Shown one piece after another: positions 1 to 6,686 of a stretch of DNA of 16,376 bases (positions within the stretch are counted from its first letter, which is position 1; each line of letters opens with the position of its first letter). The stretch is taken from positions 1 through 16,376 of the forward strand of contig CALFEW010000469.1 of assembly GCA_937958365.1 (NCBI GenBank), written 5' to 3'. Position numbers and translations under genes: made by a program. Under the pieces are notes generated by a model. The model did not search any database and was not told the DNA's origin. It worked only from the letters and a program-made list of their open reading frames with translations. Origin of the DNA: an uncultured Chloroflexota bacterium. GTDB lineage: Bacteria; Chloroflexota; Anaerolineae; Promineifilales; Promineifilaceae.

Positions 1-2
1 CA

Positions 3-137
3 GCGATTGAGGTAGATGGCTACCGTAACCTTTACGAAGGAGATCGTGTAGAATACGTCTTGATTGATCGCGGCAAAGGCCCGCAGGCCCAAAATGTAAT
101 TCCTAAACGAACTTATGAGGCCATGCTCCAACACTAA
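3..137 (+). CDS. Cold-shock protein, C-terminal part (5' end outside window)
   Basis: The first complete codon starts at base 3 and the frame runs 44 codons to TAA at 135-137. The peptide begins AIEVDGYRNLYEGDRV and continues through RGKGPQAQNV. This is the second half of a cold-shock domain: the 'EGDRVEY' strand and the 'GPQAxNV' end are hallmarks of CspA-like OB-fold proteins, which bind single-stranded RNA or DNA and act as RNA chaperones. About 13 residues after the core (ending TYEAMLQH) form a slightly longer tail than the shortest Csp proteins have. The N-terminal half with the RNP1 and RNP2 motifs lies upstream of the window, so the paralogue cannot be assigned. A strong intrinsic terminator follows 10 bases after the stop, so this is the last gene of its transcript. 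Confidence 0.88.
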   Translation, partial: AIEVDGYRNLYEGDRVEYVLIDRGKGPQAQNVIPKRTYEAMLQH

Positions 138-147
138 AACACAAAAC

Positions 148-171
148 GCCCGCTTTCGCGGGCTTTTTTTT
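148..171 (+). terminator. Intrinsic terminator of the cold-shock gene
   Basis: A perfect 6-bp stem GCCCGC/GCGGGC closes a TTTC tetraloop (148-163) and is followed directly by eight T residues (164-171). It lies 10 bases after the cold-shock stop codon and upstream of the response regulator, separating the two transcripts. Confidence 0.9.
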
Positions 172-229
172 GGAAAATGGTCCCCACTGCCTATTTACGC
201 TTTTAGCCCCGCCGACTACAATTTGTTCC

Positions 230-610
230 ATGAGTGATATAAACAAGATTCTGGTTGTGGATGACGAACGCTCTTTGATGGAACTCTGCCAGATCATCCT
301 GCAACAGGCGGGGTATGTGGTGCGCGGCGCGGTGAACGGCCGTCAGGCCCTACAAATGTTGGACGAAGAACCGCCCGACCTCGTTTTGTTAGATGTGATG
401 ATGCCCGGCATGGATGGCATTGAGGTCTGTCGCCGCATTCGCTCTGTGTACGTCGAATCTCCCCCTTGTATCGTCATGTACACCGCCGACGACCGCGAAG
501 AAACCCGCTCCAACAGTCTGGCCGCCGGCGCCAACGCCGTGTTGACCAAAGAAACCCCAGTTTTTGACCTGCCTGGCAGGATTGGCTCGTACCTGACCGC
601 CTGGTGTTAA
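230..610 (+). CDS. Single-domain response regulator (receiver domain only)
   Basis: A 126-residue protein consisting almost entirely of one CheY-like receiver domain, with no output domain. The acidic pocket is D11-D12 (VVDDE), the phospho-acceptor is D55 (LVLLDVMMPGMDG), the switch threonine is T85 (MYTADD) and the conserved lysine is K107 (LTKE). All catalytic residues are present, so it should accept phosphate from a histidine kinase, but no kinase is nearby. The output must go through protein contact with an unknown partner. I start it at ATG 230, because the conserved fold begins at once (MSDINKILVVDDE). The longer frame from 170 would begin inside the preceding terminator's T-tract. No clear Shine-Dalgarno sequence is visible. 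Its TAA (608-610) overlaps the stop codon of the convergent phosphatase gene. Confidence 0.9.
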   Translation: MSDINKILVVDDERSLMELCQIILQQAGYVVRGAVNGRQALQMLDEEPPDLVLLDVMMPGMDGIEVCRRIRSVYVESPPCIVMYTADDREETRSNSLAAGANAVLTKETPVFDLPGRIGSYLTAWC

Positions 611-1071
611 ATTCCTTCTCGTTCGCGAATCGTCGCCAGTAAACCCCGGCAGCCATCTTCCACAAGTTGGTACACATATTCAAAATTACCGGCATAGTAC
701 GGATCGGGCACGTCCTGTTCGGTTGTGTTTTTGGCAAAGTCCAACAGGCGGAAAAGCTTGGTGTGCCGCCCGCTGACGCGCTGTAAATCTTGCAGGTTGC
801 TGGCGTCCAGGGCGATGAGGTAGGTATCGGGCGTGAAGTCAGTGGAGCGGATCTGACGGGCACGGCCGTTATAGGCAATGCCATGCTGCCGCAACACCTG
901 CAACGTCCCGCGATGCGCCTGCTCCCCCACATGCCACGACCCGGTTCCCGCCGAATCCACCAAAATCTCGTCCGACAATCCGGCGGCGTCCACCATGTGC
1001 TGAAAAACGCCCTCCGCCATCGGCGAACGGCAAATATTACCCAAACAGACAAATAAAACTCGAATCGTCAT
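607..1071 (-). CDS. Low-molecular-weight protein-tyrosine phosphatase
   Basis: This 154-residue protein has the full signature of the LMW-PTP family. The P-loop lies at the N-terminus, in VCLGNICRSPMAEG, with nucleophile C9, R15 and S16. The general-acid loop DPYY is at 123-126. Length matches the usual 150-165 residues. These cytoplasmic enzymes dephosphorylate phosphotyrosine proteins, and in bacteria often act on tyrosine kinases of polysaccharide export; arsenate reductases share the fold. No kinase or capsule gene is nearby, so the substrate is unknown. DPYY plus the CX4CRS loop favour a true phosphatase over an arsenate reductase. The start ATG at 1071 has an AGGGAG ribosome site about 5 bases upstream. 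The gene is convergent with the response regulator and the two stop codons overlap within TTAA. Confidence 0.92.
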   Translation of the reverse strand: MTIRVLFVCLGNICRSPMAEGVFQHMVDAAGLSDEILVDSAGTGSWHVGEQAHRGTLQVLRQHGIAYNGRARQIRSTDFTPDTYLIALDASNLQDLQRVSGRHTKLFRLLDFAKNTTEQDVPDPYYAGNFEYVYQLVEDGCRGLLATIREREGI

Positions 1072-1080
1072 AGACTCCCT

Positions 1081-1167
1081 AACCGAAGAACTGACAACAA
1101 TGAACGAGCAACGAGGGTGCTGTATGGCGCTCCTCGTTCCTCGTTCATTGTTCCCCGTTGATTGTTT
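1081..1167. repeat. Two inward-facing arrays of 7-bp degenerate repeats forming a 21-bp inverted repeat
   Basis: On the plus strand 1133-1167 reads as five consecutive heptads: CTCGTTC, CTCGTTC, ATTGTTC, CCCGTTG, ATTGTTT. On the minus strand 1115-1081 reads CTCGTTG, CTCGTTC, ATTGTTG, TCAGTTC, TTCGGTT. The inner three units of each array make a 21-bp inverted repeat (1096-1116 with 1132-1152) with a single mismatch around a 15-base loop. It lies between the 3' end of rnpB and the phosphatase gene. The hairpin could help end the rnpB transcript, but no clear T-run follows it on either strand, so this is not called a terminator. It carries no coding frame that I recognise. Confidence 0.75.
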
Positions 1168-1588
1168 ACCAAGTCAGCCTATAAGCCGCATTCTGTAGGC
1201 GATTGCGCAAACGCAATCGCTGGTGATCATCTATCTGGGAGCATTGTTACCAATGCCCTCTAGCAACCTACCCGGACGTCAGACGGCACGAGCCGCGCCG
1301 TGAACCTGATGGACAAGCCACCAGGCTCTTCGCCCTGCTTGGTTTTGCTCCCGGCGGGGTTTGCCTGGCCGGTGACATTACTGCCGCCGCCGGTGGTCTC
1401 TTACACCACCGTTTCACCCTCACCGGCCAAACGGAAGACCGTTTGGCCGGCAATATGCCTCTCTGTTGCACTTGCCGTCGGGTCGCCCCGCCCGGCTGTT
1501 GGCCGGCGCCGTGCCCTGTGGAGTGCGGACTTTCCTCAGCCAGACGCTCGTTAGAGCGCCCAACCGCGACCACCCGGCCGACTTGGTG
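1166..1588 (-). ncRNA. rnpB: RNase P RNA, bacterial class A
   Basis: The catalytic RNA of ribonuclease P, which removes 5' leaders from pre-tRNAs. On the minus strand the universally conserved GAGGAAAGTCCGC (CR-I) is at 1537-1525 and is followed by ACTCC and AGGGCA. AAGTGCAACAGAGAG, GGGTGAAACGGTG and GGGAGCAAAACCAA follow in order, and the CR-V end ACAGAATGCGGCTTATAGGC lies at 1196-1177. Helix P1 pairs ACCAAGTCGGCC near 1587-1576 with GGCTGACTTGGT at 1179-1168, which fixes both ends to within a few bases and gives about 420 nt. A 12-bp perfect hairpin (1423-1450) lies where P12 is expected. The order of elements matches E. coli class A RNA. In the L15 region the usual GGU of GGUAAAC reads GGC here. 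A promoter-like pair lies at 1594-1622. Confidence 0.96.
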
Positions 1589-1593
1589 CAGAG

Positions 1594-1622
1594 ATCGTAA
1601 CCGGGTAAGGGGAAAGGCGCAA
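1594..1622 (-). promoter_or_regulatory. Candidate sigma-70-type promoter of rnpB
   Basis: On the minus strand TTGCGC (1622-1617) and TACGAT (1599-1594) are 17 bases apart, each matching four of six consensus positions. The predicted start, 6-7 bases on, coincides with the 5' base of helix P1 near 1588. That agreement with an independently placed RNA end is the main support. Confidence 0.5.
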
Positions 1623-1640
1623 GTGAAGGGGAGGAAATAT

Positions 1641-2432
1641 TTAGCGTAATTCAGCCAACACACGTCGAGTCAGCACGGCCGTCATCTCCAGGCGATACGC
1701 GGCGTCGCCACGGAAGTCGCCAGGGTGTTGGCAGGCTGCCTGGGCCGCTTGCACGGCCGTATCTACATCACCGGCCACCAGTGCGGCTTCCGCCTGGGAC
1801 AAACGCAGCGGGCGCGGGCCAATACCCGTAGCCGCCAGGCGCGTCGGGCCGCCTTCCGGCTGCCAGGCCGTAACCGAAACAATCGGGTAATCGGCCGGTG
1901 TGCGCGCCACACGTTCCGCCGCGAAACGGCCGTTCCCCCAGGGAATAACAACGTAAGTGATAAGGCCAGACGGCCGTTCCGCCGCCTGTAAATACGCGAC
2001 CAACGAGAGCGTGAGGGGTTCCGGCGTCTGTAATTCCAGCGTGGCGGCCAGCGCCAGCAGCGCCGCCAGCAGTTCGCTGTCCGGCAACCGGCTGGCGATG
2101 ACGCCGCCCACTGTGGCGGCGTGGCGATACGTGTTGGGGCCAGCCTGCCGGATAGCTTGTTGCAGCAATGCGGTCGGGCCAGCGGAGTCGGCGTGTCCTT
2201 GCAGCCAATCGGCCAGGTTTGCCAGCGTCACTGTCGCGCCCAGGCGCAGAGCGTTGGCTGTGGCTTGAATCTGGTTCAATCCTGTGGCTTGCAAATCAAC
2301 CACCGCGCCATCCACATCACCGGCCAGTAAATGGGCGCCGCCGGCCAGCGGCAGGGTGTTGGGCTGGCTTAGCAGGCGCAGCGCTTCCGGTAAATTATCG
2401 GGACGATAGTAGGCATCTGGTTGTTTGGGCAT
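1641..2432 (-). CDS. FAD-binding subunit of a molybdenum hydroxylase-type dehydrogenase (CoxM/XdhB-like), orphan
   Basis: This 263-residue protein has the fold of the FAD-binding medium subunit of xanthine dehydrogenase/CO dehydrogenase-type enzymes. The opening YYRPDNLPEALRLL is typical. The first FAD pyrophosphate loop is AGGAHLLAG (30-38) and the second is ATVGGVIA (106-113), the counterpart of the family's TIGGN. The C-terminal region with a final helix (YRLEMTAVLTRRVL) matches the CO dehydrogenase flavoprotein C-terminal domain. In complete enzymes it passes electrons from the 2Fe-2S subunit to NAD or quinone. Here neither the molybdopterin subunit nor the iron-sulphur subunit is adjacent: rnpB follows and a DUF389 gene precedes. 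It either serves a complex encoded elsewhere or works alone. It is slightly shorter than the usual 280-290 residues. A GAAGGAAAG ribosome site precedes ATG 2432. Confidence 0.85.
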   Translation of the reverse strand: MPKQPDAYYRPDNLPEALRLLSQPNTLPLAGGAHLLAGDVDGAVVDLQATGLNQIQATANALRLGATVTLANLADWLQGHADSAGPTALLQQAIRQAGPNTYRHAATVGGVIASRLPDSELLAALLALAATLELQTPEPLTLSLVAYLQAAERPSGLITYVVIPWGNGRFAAERVARTPADYPIVSVTAWQPEGGPTRLAATGIGPRPLRLSQAEAALVAGDVDTAVQAAQAACQHPGDFRGDAAYRLEMTAVLTRRVLAELR

Positions 2433-2539
2433 GATTCTTTCCTTCGGCCGATAGGGGAACGGCCGTGACTTGATTTGAGCAATAGACGCAGTTCACGCTC
2501 TATTTTACCGGCAAAATGGCAGCGATGCCGCCTTTGCAC

Positions 2540-3538
2540 TTACGGATAAGTATACTCAATGGCGGGTACAACCTGTAAGTGGACGGTTAACGGCCGTTCC
2601 AAAGCGGCTTCCAGGTCTGTTACCAATTGCGGAAAAGAATCCGGTTCATTTTCGCCAACCGTCAGAATCAACACCTCATCATTGCGCACACTGACCTCGC
2701 GCACATCCAACCCTTCTGTGCTTGCCCAGGCCTCAACCGTTTCGGTAGCGCTGATTTGCGACAAGGTGTCTTGCGTCACCTGATAACTGGTCAGACCCAG
2801 CGGGATCATAATAAAAAACACACCGGCAATGATGAGGGCAAAGGCCCGTCGGCGCGATGGGCCATGTATTTTCACGGTAGCCGCGTGGCTGAGACCCAAA
2901 ATCGAGAACACCGCGCCACCGGCCAGCAAAATCGAGAAAAAGTTGGTTAGAAACAGCAGCAAAGCGCCCTGCGCCACATCCCACTCCCCGCCGGCCAGCC
3001 CAATTCCCACCACACACAAAGGCGGTACCAGAGAGATGGCAATCGCTACACCCGGCAGAGAATCGGCCACATCTTCCCGGCTCATCGCAAACGCACCGGC
3101 AACGCCGGAGGCCAGAGCTACCAGCAAATCAATAAGGCGTGGGGAAATGCGGGCCACAATTTGGGCATTGCCGGTATAGGAGATGACGCCGGTAAATAAC
3201 GTAGCAATCAGCCAGGAAAAAGCAATCACCCCGGCAACGCCTGCGCCTACGGTGAAAAGTGAACGAATAGCCCTATCCAAACGGCCCATGGCCACGCCAG
3301 CGGCCGTTGCCATGATCGGCGTCATCAGCGGAGCAATAATCATCGCGCCGATCACGGTGGCTGTGGAATCTCCCAGGACGCCATAGGTTGCAATGATCGT
3401 TGCCAGCAGGAGCAAAATGACAAAACGCTCAAAGGCCAGCCGACGTTTGGCGCCTTCAAAAAATAGTTTTTGCTCAAACGCCGGAATATCTTCTGGTCGG
3501 AACTTGTTATCTTGCACAACGGTCTGAAAAATCCCCAT
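2540..3538 (-). CDS. DUF389 family integral membrane protein
   Basis: A 332-residue membrane protein of the DUF389 family (TIGR00341-like). After a 40-residue cytoplasmic N-terminus it shows about six hydrophobic segments. The family signature DSTATVIGAMIIAPLMTPI follows the first segment, and a second conserved stretch, ISLVPPLCVVGIGLA, lies near the middle. After the last membrane segment (near residue 250) a roughly 80-residue soluble tail ends in IEYTYP. The tail alternates short beta-strand and helix stretches and may be a small sensor or ligand domain; that is inference. The function of DUF389 proteins is not established and transport is only assumed. AAGGAGAG precedes ATG 3538 by about 6 bases. 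Gaps to both neighbours exceed 100 bases, so it is probably transcribed alone. Confidence 0.9.
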   Translation of the reverse strand: MGIFQTVVQDNKFRPEDIPAFEQKLFFEGAKRRLAFERFVILLLLATIIATYGVLGDSTATVIGAMIIAPLMTPIMATAAGVAMGRLDRAIRSLFTVGAGVAGVIAFSWLIATLFTGVISYTGNAQIVARISPRLIDLLVALASGVAGAFAMSREDVADSLPGVAIAISLVPPLCVVGIGLAGGEWDVAQGALLLFLTNFFSILLAGGAVFSILGLSHAATVKIHGPSRRRAFALIIAGVFFIMIPLGLTSYQVTQDTLSQISATETVEAWASTEGLDVREVSVRNDEVLILTVGENEPDSFPQLVTDLEAALERPLTVHLQVVPAIEYTYP

Positions 3539-3723
3539 GAGTCTCTCTCCTTACGGCCAAAAATCTAGAAACGTCAACTCACACGAGGGTTTGGGGCGCT
3601 GCACCGGATGCGCAACTTAACCCTGGACCCAGCTTCTCTTGACTGATCCATTGTGCTGTAATTGGCGTAAAATGCAATGCTCTGATAGGGGAATGTTTAT
3701 GGCCGCATGTTCGCTCTGGTAGA

Positions 3724-4665
3724 TTAGTTTGAGCGATAGGCTTCTGCCCGGTCGCGGCGGCGGGCGAGTTCGCTGGTGTATTCCTGGCCCAGCGTGCTGG
3801 CGTGGCGCGCTGCCCAATCGGTAAGGCGCGTATGGCCGGCAGGCGGCGCGGCGACGTAGAGCAAATCGGCCGTTAGCCCGGCAATTTCTTCACGGGTGAT
3901 CAGCACATCGTCCACCAGGCGGCCAACGACCTGACCGACGGCATAACCGAGCGTGTGGGGCATGGATAGGATGGGCCGTTTTTTGCCGATGGTGACGCTA
4001 ACGGCCGTTACCAGTTCGCGGTAAGTGAACGTTTCCGGGCCGATGGCGTTGATGATGACATTTTCATGGTTTTGTCCCTGGGCGACGGCCAGTTGAGCCA
4101 GATCATCCACGTAAATGGGTTGTACGCGATAAGAGCCATCGCCAAAAACACCAAAAATCGGGAAGCGGCGCAGCATCCAGGCGATGTTGTTGATGAGAAT
4201 GTCTTCTTTGCCGAACAAGACGGTGGGGCGCAAAATGGCGTAGGAGACGCCGGAATTGATGAGCGCCTGCTCCAGCCGGGCTTTGCCGTTGAAGTATTCC
4301 AACGGCGAATCGAGGGAAGGGTTGGTGATGCTGACGTGGACGATACGCTCCACGCCGGCTTGTTGGGCAGCGTGAAAAAGGGCGAGGGTGTTGGACACGG
4401 CCGTTTCATGCCCAAATTCATCGTGGTTAAAACGCACCCAATAGGTGTTGTACAACACCCGCACCCCGCTCAACGTGGCGGCCAATTTGTCCGGTTCGTC
4501 GAAGTGAAACGGGAACGCCTGCACCCGGTCGCCAAACGGATTCGGCCGGTGCAGTGAATTGGTGAGGGTGATGACCTGACGGCCGTCAGCCAACAATCGT
4601 TGGGCAATATATTTGCCGGAATAACCAAATGCGCCAGTAACGGCATGGATGGTTTTGTCTGTCAT
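3724..4665 (-). CDS. NAD(P)-binding atypical short-chain dehydrogenase/reductase (NmrA/NDUFA9-like)
   Basis: A 313-residue Rossmann-fold protein. The dinucleotide-binding loop is TGAFGYSG at residues 10-17 (pattern TGxxGxxG), and a Y124-x3-K128 pair (YFNGK) sits at the usual catalytic position. The following SGVSYAILRPTVLFG is the conserved strand of atypical SDRs related to NDUFA9 and NmrA. Downstream, IYVDDLAQLAVAQ matches the family's substrate-side helix. Substrate and reaction cannot be read from the sequence: members range from reductases and epimerases to redox sensors. Its ATG follows the stop of the GbsR-type regulator gene by only 11 bases with GAGGAAATT as ribosome site, so the two form an operon and the SDR should follow the repressor's own control. 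Confidence 0.87.
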   Translation of the reverse strand: MTDKTIHAVTGAFGYSGKYIAQRLLADGRQVITLTNSLHRPNPFGDRVQAFPFHFDEPDKLAATLSGVRVLYNTYWVRFNHDEFGHETAVSNTLALFHAAQQAGVERIVHVSITNPSLDSPLEYFNGKARLEQALINSGVSYAILRPTVLFGKEDILINNIAWMLRRFPIFGVFGDGSYRVQPIYVDDLAQLAVAQGQNHENVIINAIGPETFTYRELVTAVSVTIGKKRPILSMPHTLGYAVGQVVGRLVDDVLITREEIAGLTADLLYVAAPPAGHTRLTDWAARHASTLGQEYTSELARRRDRAEAYRSN

Positions 4666-4676
4666 AATTTCCTCGG

Positions 4677-5216
4677 CTAAGACTTCTTGGTATTGTTGAA
4701 AAAACGCGCCAGGGCGTTTAATCGCAGTTCGTCCAATGTGATGAGCATGGCTACCAGACTATCCAACGAATCAAAAAAGCCTTTCATCGCCTGCAATCGC
4801 GCTTCATAAAACGCCGCCAATTCCGCATCTCCCCCCGCTGCCTCTGAGGCGGCAACAATGTCCAAACTTTCACTGACGGCGTGCAGCGCCAGACCAAACT
4901 CGTTTTGCTCGCGCTCCTTCAGCAGTGTGCGCGCCACTTTCCAAAAGTCAGTTTCCGCCAGGTAATAATCCTTGCGGTCGCCTACCTGCACCTGCCGGTG
5001 AACCATGCCCAAACGTTCCAGCAAGCGCACGTTGGTGGATACCGCGCCTTTGCTAACCCCCACCATCTCCACCAACTCGTCCAGCGACACCGATTGCGGC
5101 GAGAGGTAAATCGCTCCGTAAATCGCTCCCATCGCTTTGGGGAACCCCCAAAAGTGGGTGATGCGGCTCATTCCCTGGATAAAAAGTTCTTTTGCTTCGG
5201 CCAATTCAGCACTCAT
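4677..5216 (-). CDS. GbsR/MarR-type transcriptional regulator
   Basis: A 179-residue regulator with the GbsR-type N-terminus FIQGMSRITHFWGFPKAMGAIYGAIYLSP, then a winged helix-turn-helix: SLDELVEMVGVSKGAVSTNVRLLERLGMVHR holds the recognition helix (SKGAVSTNVRLLE). The rest is helical and probably dimerises or binds a ligand. GbsR homologues in Bacillus repress osmoprotectant genes in response to choline, but this locus has no betaine genes, so the ligand is unknown. The gene has an excellent ribosome site (AAAGGAGG, 5-7 bases before ATG 5216) and an almost consensus promoter at 5258-5285. A palindromic operator lies immediately downstream of the -10, which strongly suggests autorepression. 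It leads the SDR gene in an operon and is divergent from the MFS exporter, a common repressor/exporter layout. Confidence 0.9.
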   Translation of the reverse strand: MSAELAEAKELFIQGMSRITHFWGFPKAMGAIYGAIYLSPQSVSLDELVEMVGVSKGAVSTNVRLLERLGMVHRQVQVGDRKDYYLAETDFWKVARTLLKEREQNEFGLALHAVSESLDIVAASEAAGGDAELAAFYEARLQAMKGFFDSLDSLVAMLITLDELRLNALARFFNNTKKS

Positions 5217-5235
5217 AAAACCTCCTTTGGATTGA

Positions 5236-5257
5236 ACGTTTAGTACGAACTAAACGT
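5236..5257. promoter_or_regulatory. Operator palindrome, probable binding site of the GbsR-type regulator
   Basis: ACGTTTAGT (5236-5244) and its exact reverse complement ACTAAACGT (5249-5257) flank the tetramer ACGA, giving a 9-bp perfect inverted repeat with half-site centres 13 bp apart. It abuts the -10 box of the regulator's promoter and covers its expected start point. This geometry fits a dimeric winged-helix repressor blocking its own transcription. Whether it also controls the divergent exporter, whose start lies 87 bp away, is inference. Confidence 0.8.
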
Positions 5258-5285
5258 AGTATACGAATAGAACGAACTTTGTCAA
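5258..5285 (-). promoter_or_regulatory. Near-consensus sigma-70 promoter of the regulator-SDR operon
   Basis: On the minus strand TTGACA (5285-5280) and TATACT (5263-5258) are separated by 16 bases: six of six and five of six consensus matches. The transcript would start near 5251, inside the palindrome, leaving a leader of about 35 bases before ATG 5216. Confidence 0.8.
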
Positions 5286-5343
5286 GCGGGCAGTACCAAC
5301 GATTGTTTGGCCTGAAGCGGAAACGGCCGTACCATTCTCCCTC

Positions 5344-6636
5344 ATGGCAGCGAACAATTCTTCTCCCCGTCTTGCGGCGCTCCAATACCGCGATTTTCGC
5401 CTCTTTTGGATCGGCCGTTTTCTTTCCACCACCGGCTCGCAAATGCAGCTTATTGCCGTCAACTGGCACATTTTCGCTTTGCTGCGCGGTCAGACGTATA
5501 CCCTTGCCCTGTTTGGTCGTGAATTTGATCTGGGCGCGGAAGCGCTGGGTTTGGGCACGCTGGGATTGGTGCGAATCATCCCCATCGTTTTGTTTGCCCT
5601 GCTGGGCGGCATGTTGGCGGACACTACCGACCGGCGCAAACTGCTGATTTGGGTGCAGGTGGCAGCGATGGTAATTGCAGCGATGCTGGCGATTTTGACG
5701 TTGAACGGCCGTATCACCATCCCGCTCATTTACCTGCTCACAGCCGCCGGCTCGGCCGCCGCCGCCTTCGACGAACCGGCGCGCCAATCCATTGTGCCCA
5801 ACCTCGTGCCCAAAAAGCACCTCACCAATGCTGTCAGCCTCAACACCATGCTTTGGGAACTGGCGACGATTATCGGGCCGGCAGTGGGCGGGGTGCTGGT
5901 CGGTTCGTTTGACGTAGGCGTGGTGTATACGGTGAATGCGGTGTCGTTTACGGCCGTCATCATCGCCCTGCTGCTGATGAATTATCGGGGTCGCGCGGCC
6001 GCCAGCACGACCGGCCTGGGCTGGCCGGCGCTGGTGGAAGGTTTTCGCTTTACCTACCGCACGCGCATTATCTGGGGCACGATGCTGCTGGACTTTATGG
6101 CTACCTTTTTCAGTTCGGCGCGGACCATGCTGCCCATCGTAGCAACCGATTTGTTGGGTCTGGGGCCGGCCGGGTATGGCCTGTTGGCGACGGCGCAATC
6201 GGTGGGCGCGCTCATCGCCGGTGGCGTGATGGCTTTGCGTCAGGATATTTACCGGCAAGGGCTGGTGCTGTTGGTCAGCGTGGCCGTTTACGGCGCAGCG
6301 ACGGCGCTGTTTGGCTTTTCCACCATCTTCTGGCTGTCTTACTTCTTGTTTGCCCTGACGGGCGCGGGTGACACAGTTTCCACGGTGATTCGCGGCACGC
6401 TGCGGCAGTTGAACACGCCGGATCATTTGCGCGGACGCATGACCAGCGTGAACATGATGTTTTTTATGGGCGGGCCACAGTTGGGTGAACTGGAAGCCGG
6501 GCTGGTAGCGGCCGTTTTTGGCGTGCCACTGGCGATCATTTCCGGCGGCGTTCTCACCGTCTTGCTAACCGGCGTGATTGCCTGGCGCTATCCCAGTTTG
6601 CGGAATTATGTGGGTCAGCAGGTGGTTGAAGATTGA
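5344..6636 (+). CDS. MFS exporter of the EntS/DHA3 (MFS_3) type
   Basis: A 430-residue, roughly 12-segment transporter of the major facilitator superfamily. The opening LQYRDFRLFWIGRFLSTTGS is the standard start of EntS-like exporters. The cytoplasmic loop GGMLADTTDRRKLL (motif A) follows segment 2, and AAFDEPARQSIVPNLVP lies after segment 4. The second half repeats the pattern with FFSSARTMLP and LRGRMTSVNMMFF. Family members export siderophores, macrolides or other small molecules using the proton gradient; the substrate here is unknown. It is divergent from the GbsR-type repressor gene and may be its target. No clear ribosome site precedes ATG 5344, where the family homology begins. The stop codon at 6634-6636 lies inside a tandem 7-bp repeat. 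Confidence 0.9.
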   Translation: MAANNSSPRLAALQYRDFRLFWIGRFLSTTGSQMQLIAVNWHIFALLRGQTYTLALFGREFDLGAEALGLGTLGLVRIIPIVLFALLGGMLADTTDRRKLLIWVQVAAMVIAAMLAILTLNGRITIPLIYLLTAAGSAAAAFDEPARQSIVPNLVPKKHLTNAVSLNTMLWELATIIGPAVGGVLVGSFDVGVVYTVNAVSFTAVIIALLLMNYRGRAAASTTGLGWPALVEGFRFTYRTRIIWGTMLLDFMATFFSSARTMLPIVATDLLGLGPAGYGLLATAQSVGALIAGGVMALRQDIYRQGLVLLVSVAVYGAATALFGFSTIFWLSYFLFALTGAGDTVSTVIRGTLRQLNTPDHLRGRMTSVNMMFFMGGPQLGELEAGLVAAVFGVPLAIISGGVLTVLLTGVIAWRYPSLRNYVGQQVVED

Positions 6637-6659
6637 AGATCGAAGATTGGAAATCGCTC
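6625..6659 (+). repeat. Degenerate tandem 7-bp repeat (ATTGAAG type) overlapping the MFS stop codon
   Basis: Consecutive heptads read GTTGAAG, ATTGAAG, ATCGAAG, ATTGGAA, ATCGCTC. The first encodes part of the protein's end (V-E-D) and the second contains the TGA stop. The same ATTGAAG unit occurs at the end of the alpha/beta hydrolase gene at 7609-7636. Confidence 0.7.
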
Positions 6660-6686
6660 GTTTGGCGTCAACGCTCGCGCTCGTTT

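Noticed and set aside
1096..1152. Inverted repeat as a standard intrinsic terminator of rnpB
   Set aside because: The stem is long enough but lacks a following T-run on the minus strand, so I report it as a repeat only.
1300..1663. Small open frames on both strands in 1268-1663
   Set aside because: They are frames within the RNase P RNA gene, whose conserved regions and helix P1 are clear.
3539..3723. Short intergenic region downstream of the SDR gene as a small RNA or tRNA
   Set aside because: No cloverleaf, terminator or conserved structure could be seen.
6160..6175. CGGCCGGG/GGCCGG-rich stretches as further copies of the palindrome
   Set aside because: They share the CGGCCG core or part of it but not the flanking A/T, and were not counted.
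5206..6426. Minus-strand open frame of 406 codons across the MFS gene
   Set aside because: Extremely Arg/Gln/His-rich composition and no motif, while the plus strand encodes a clear 12-segment exporter.
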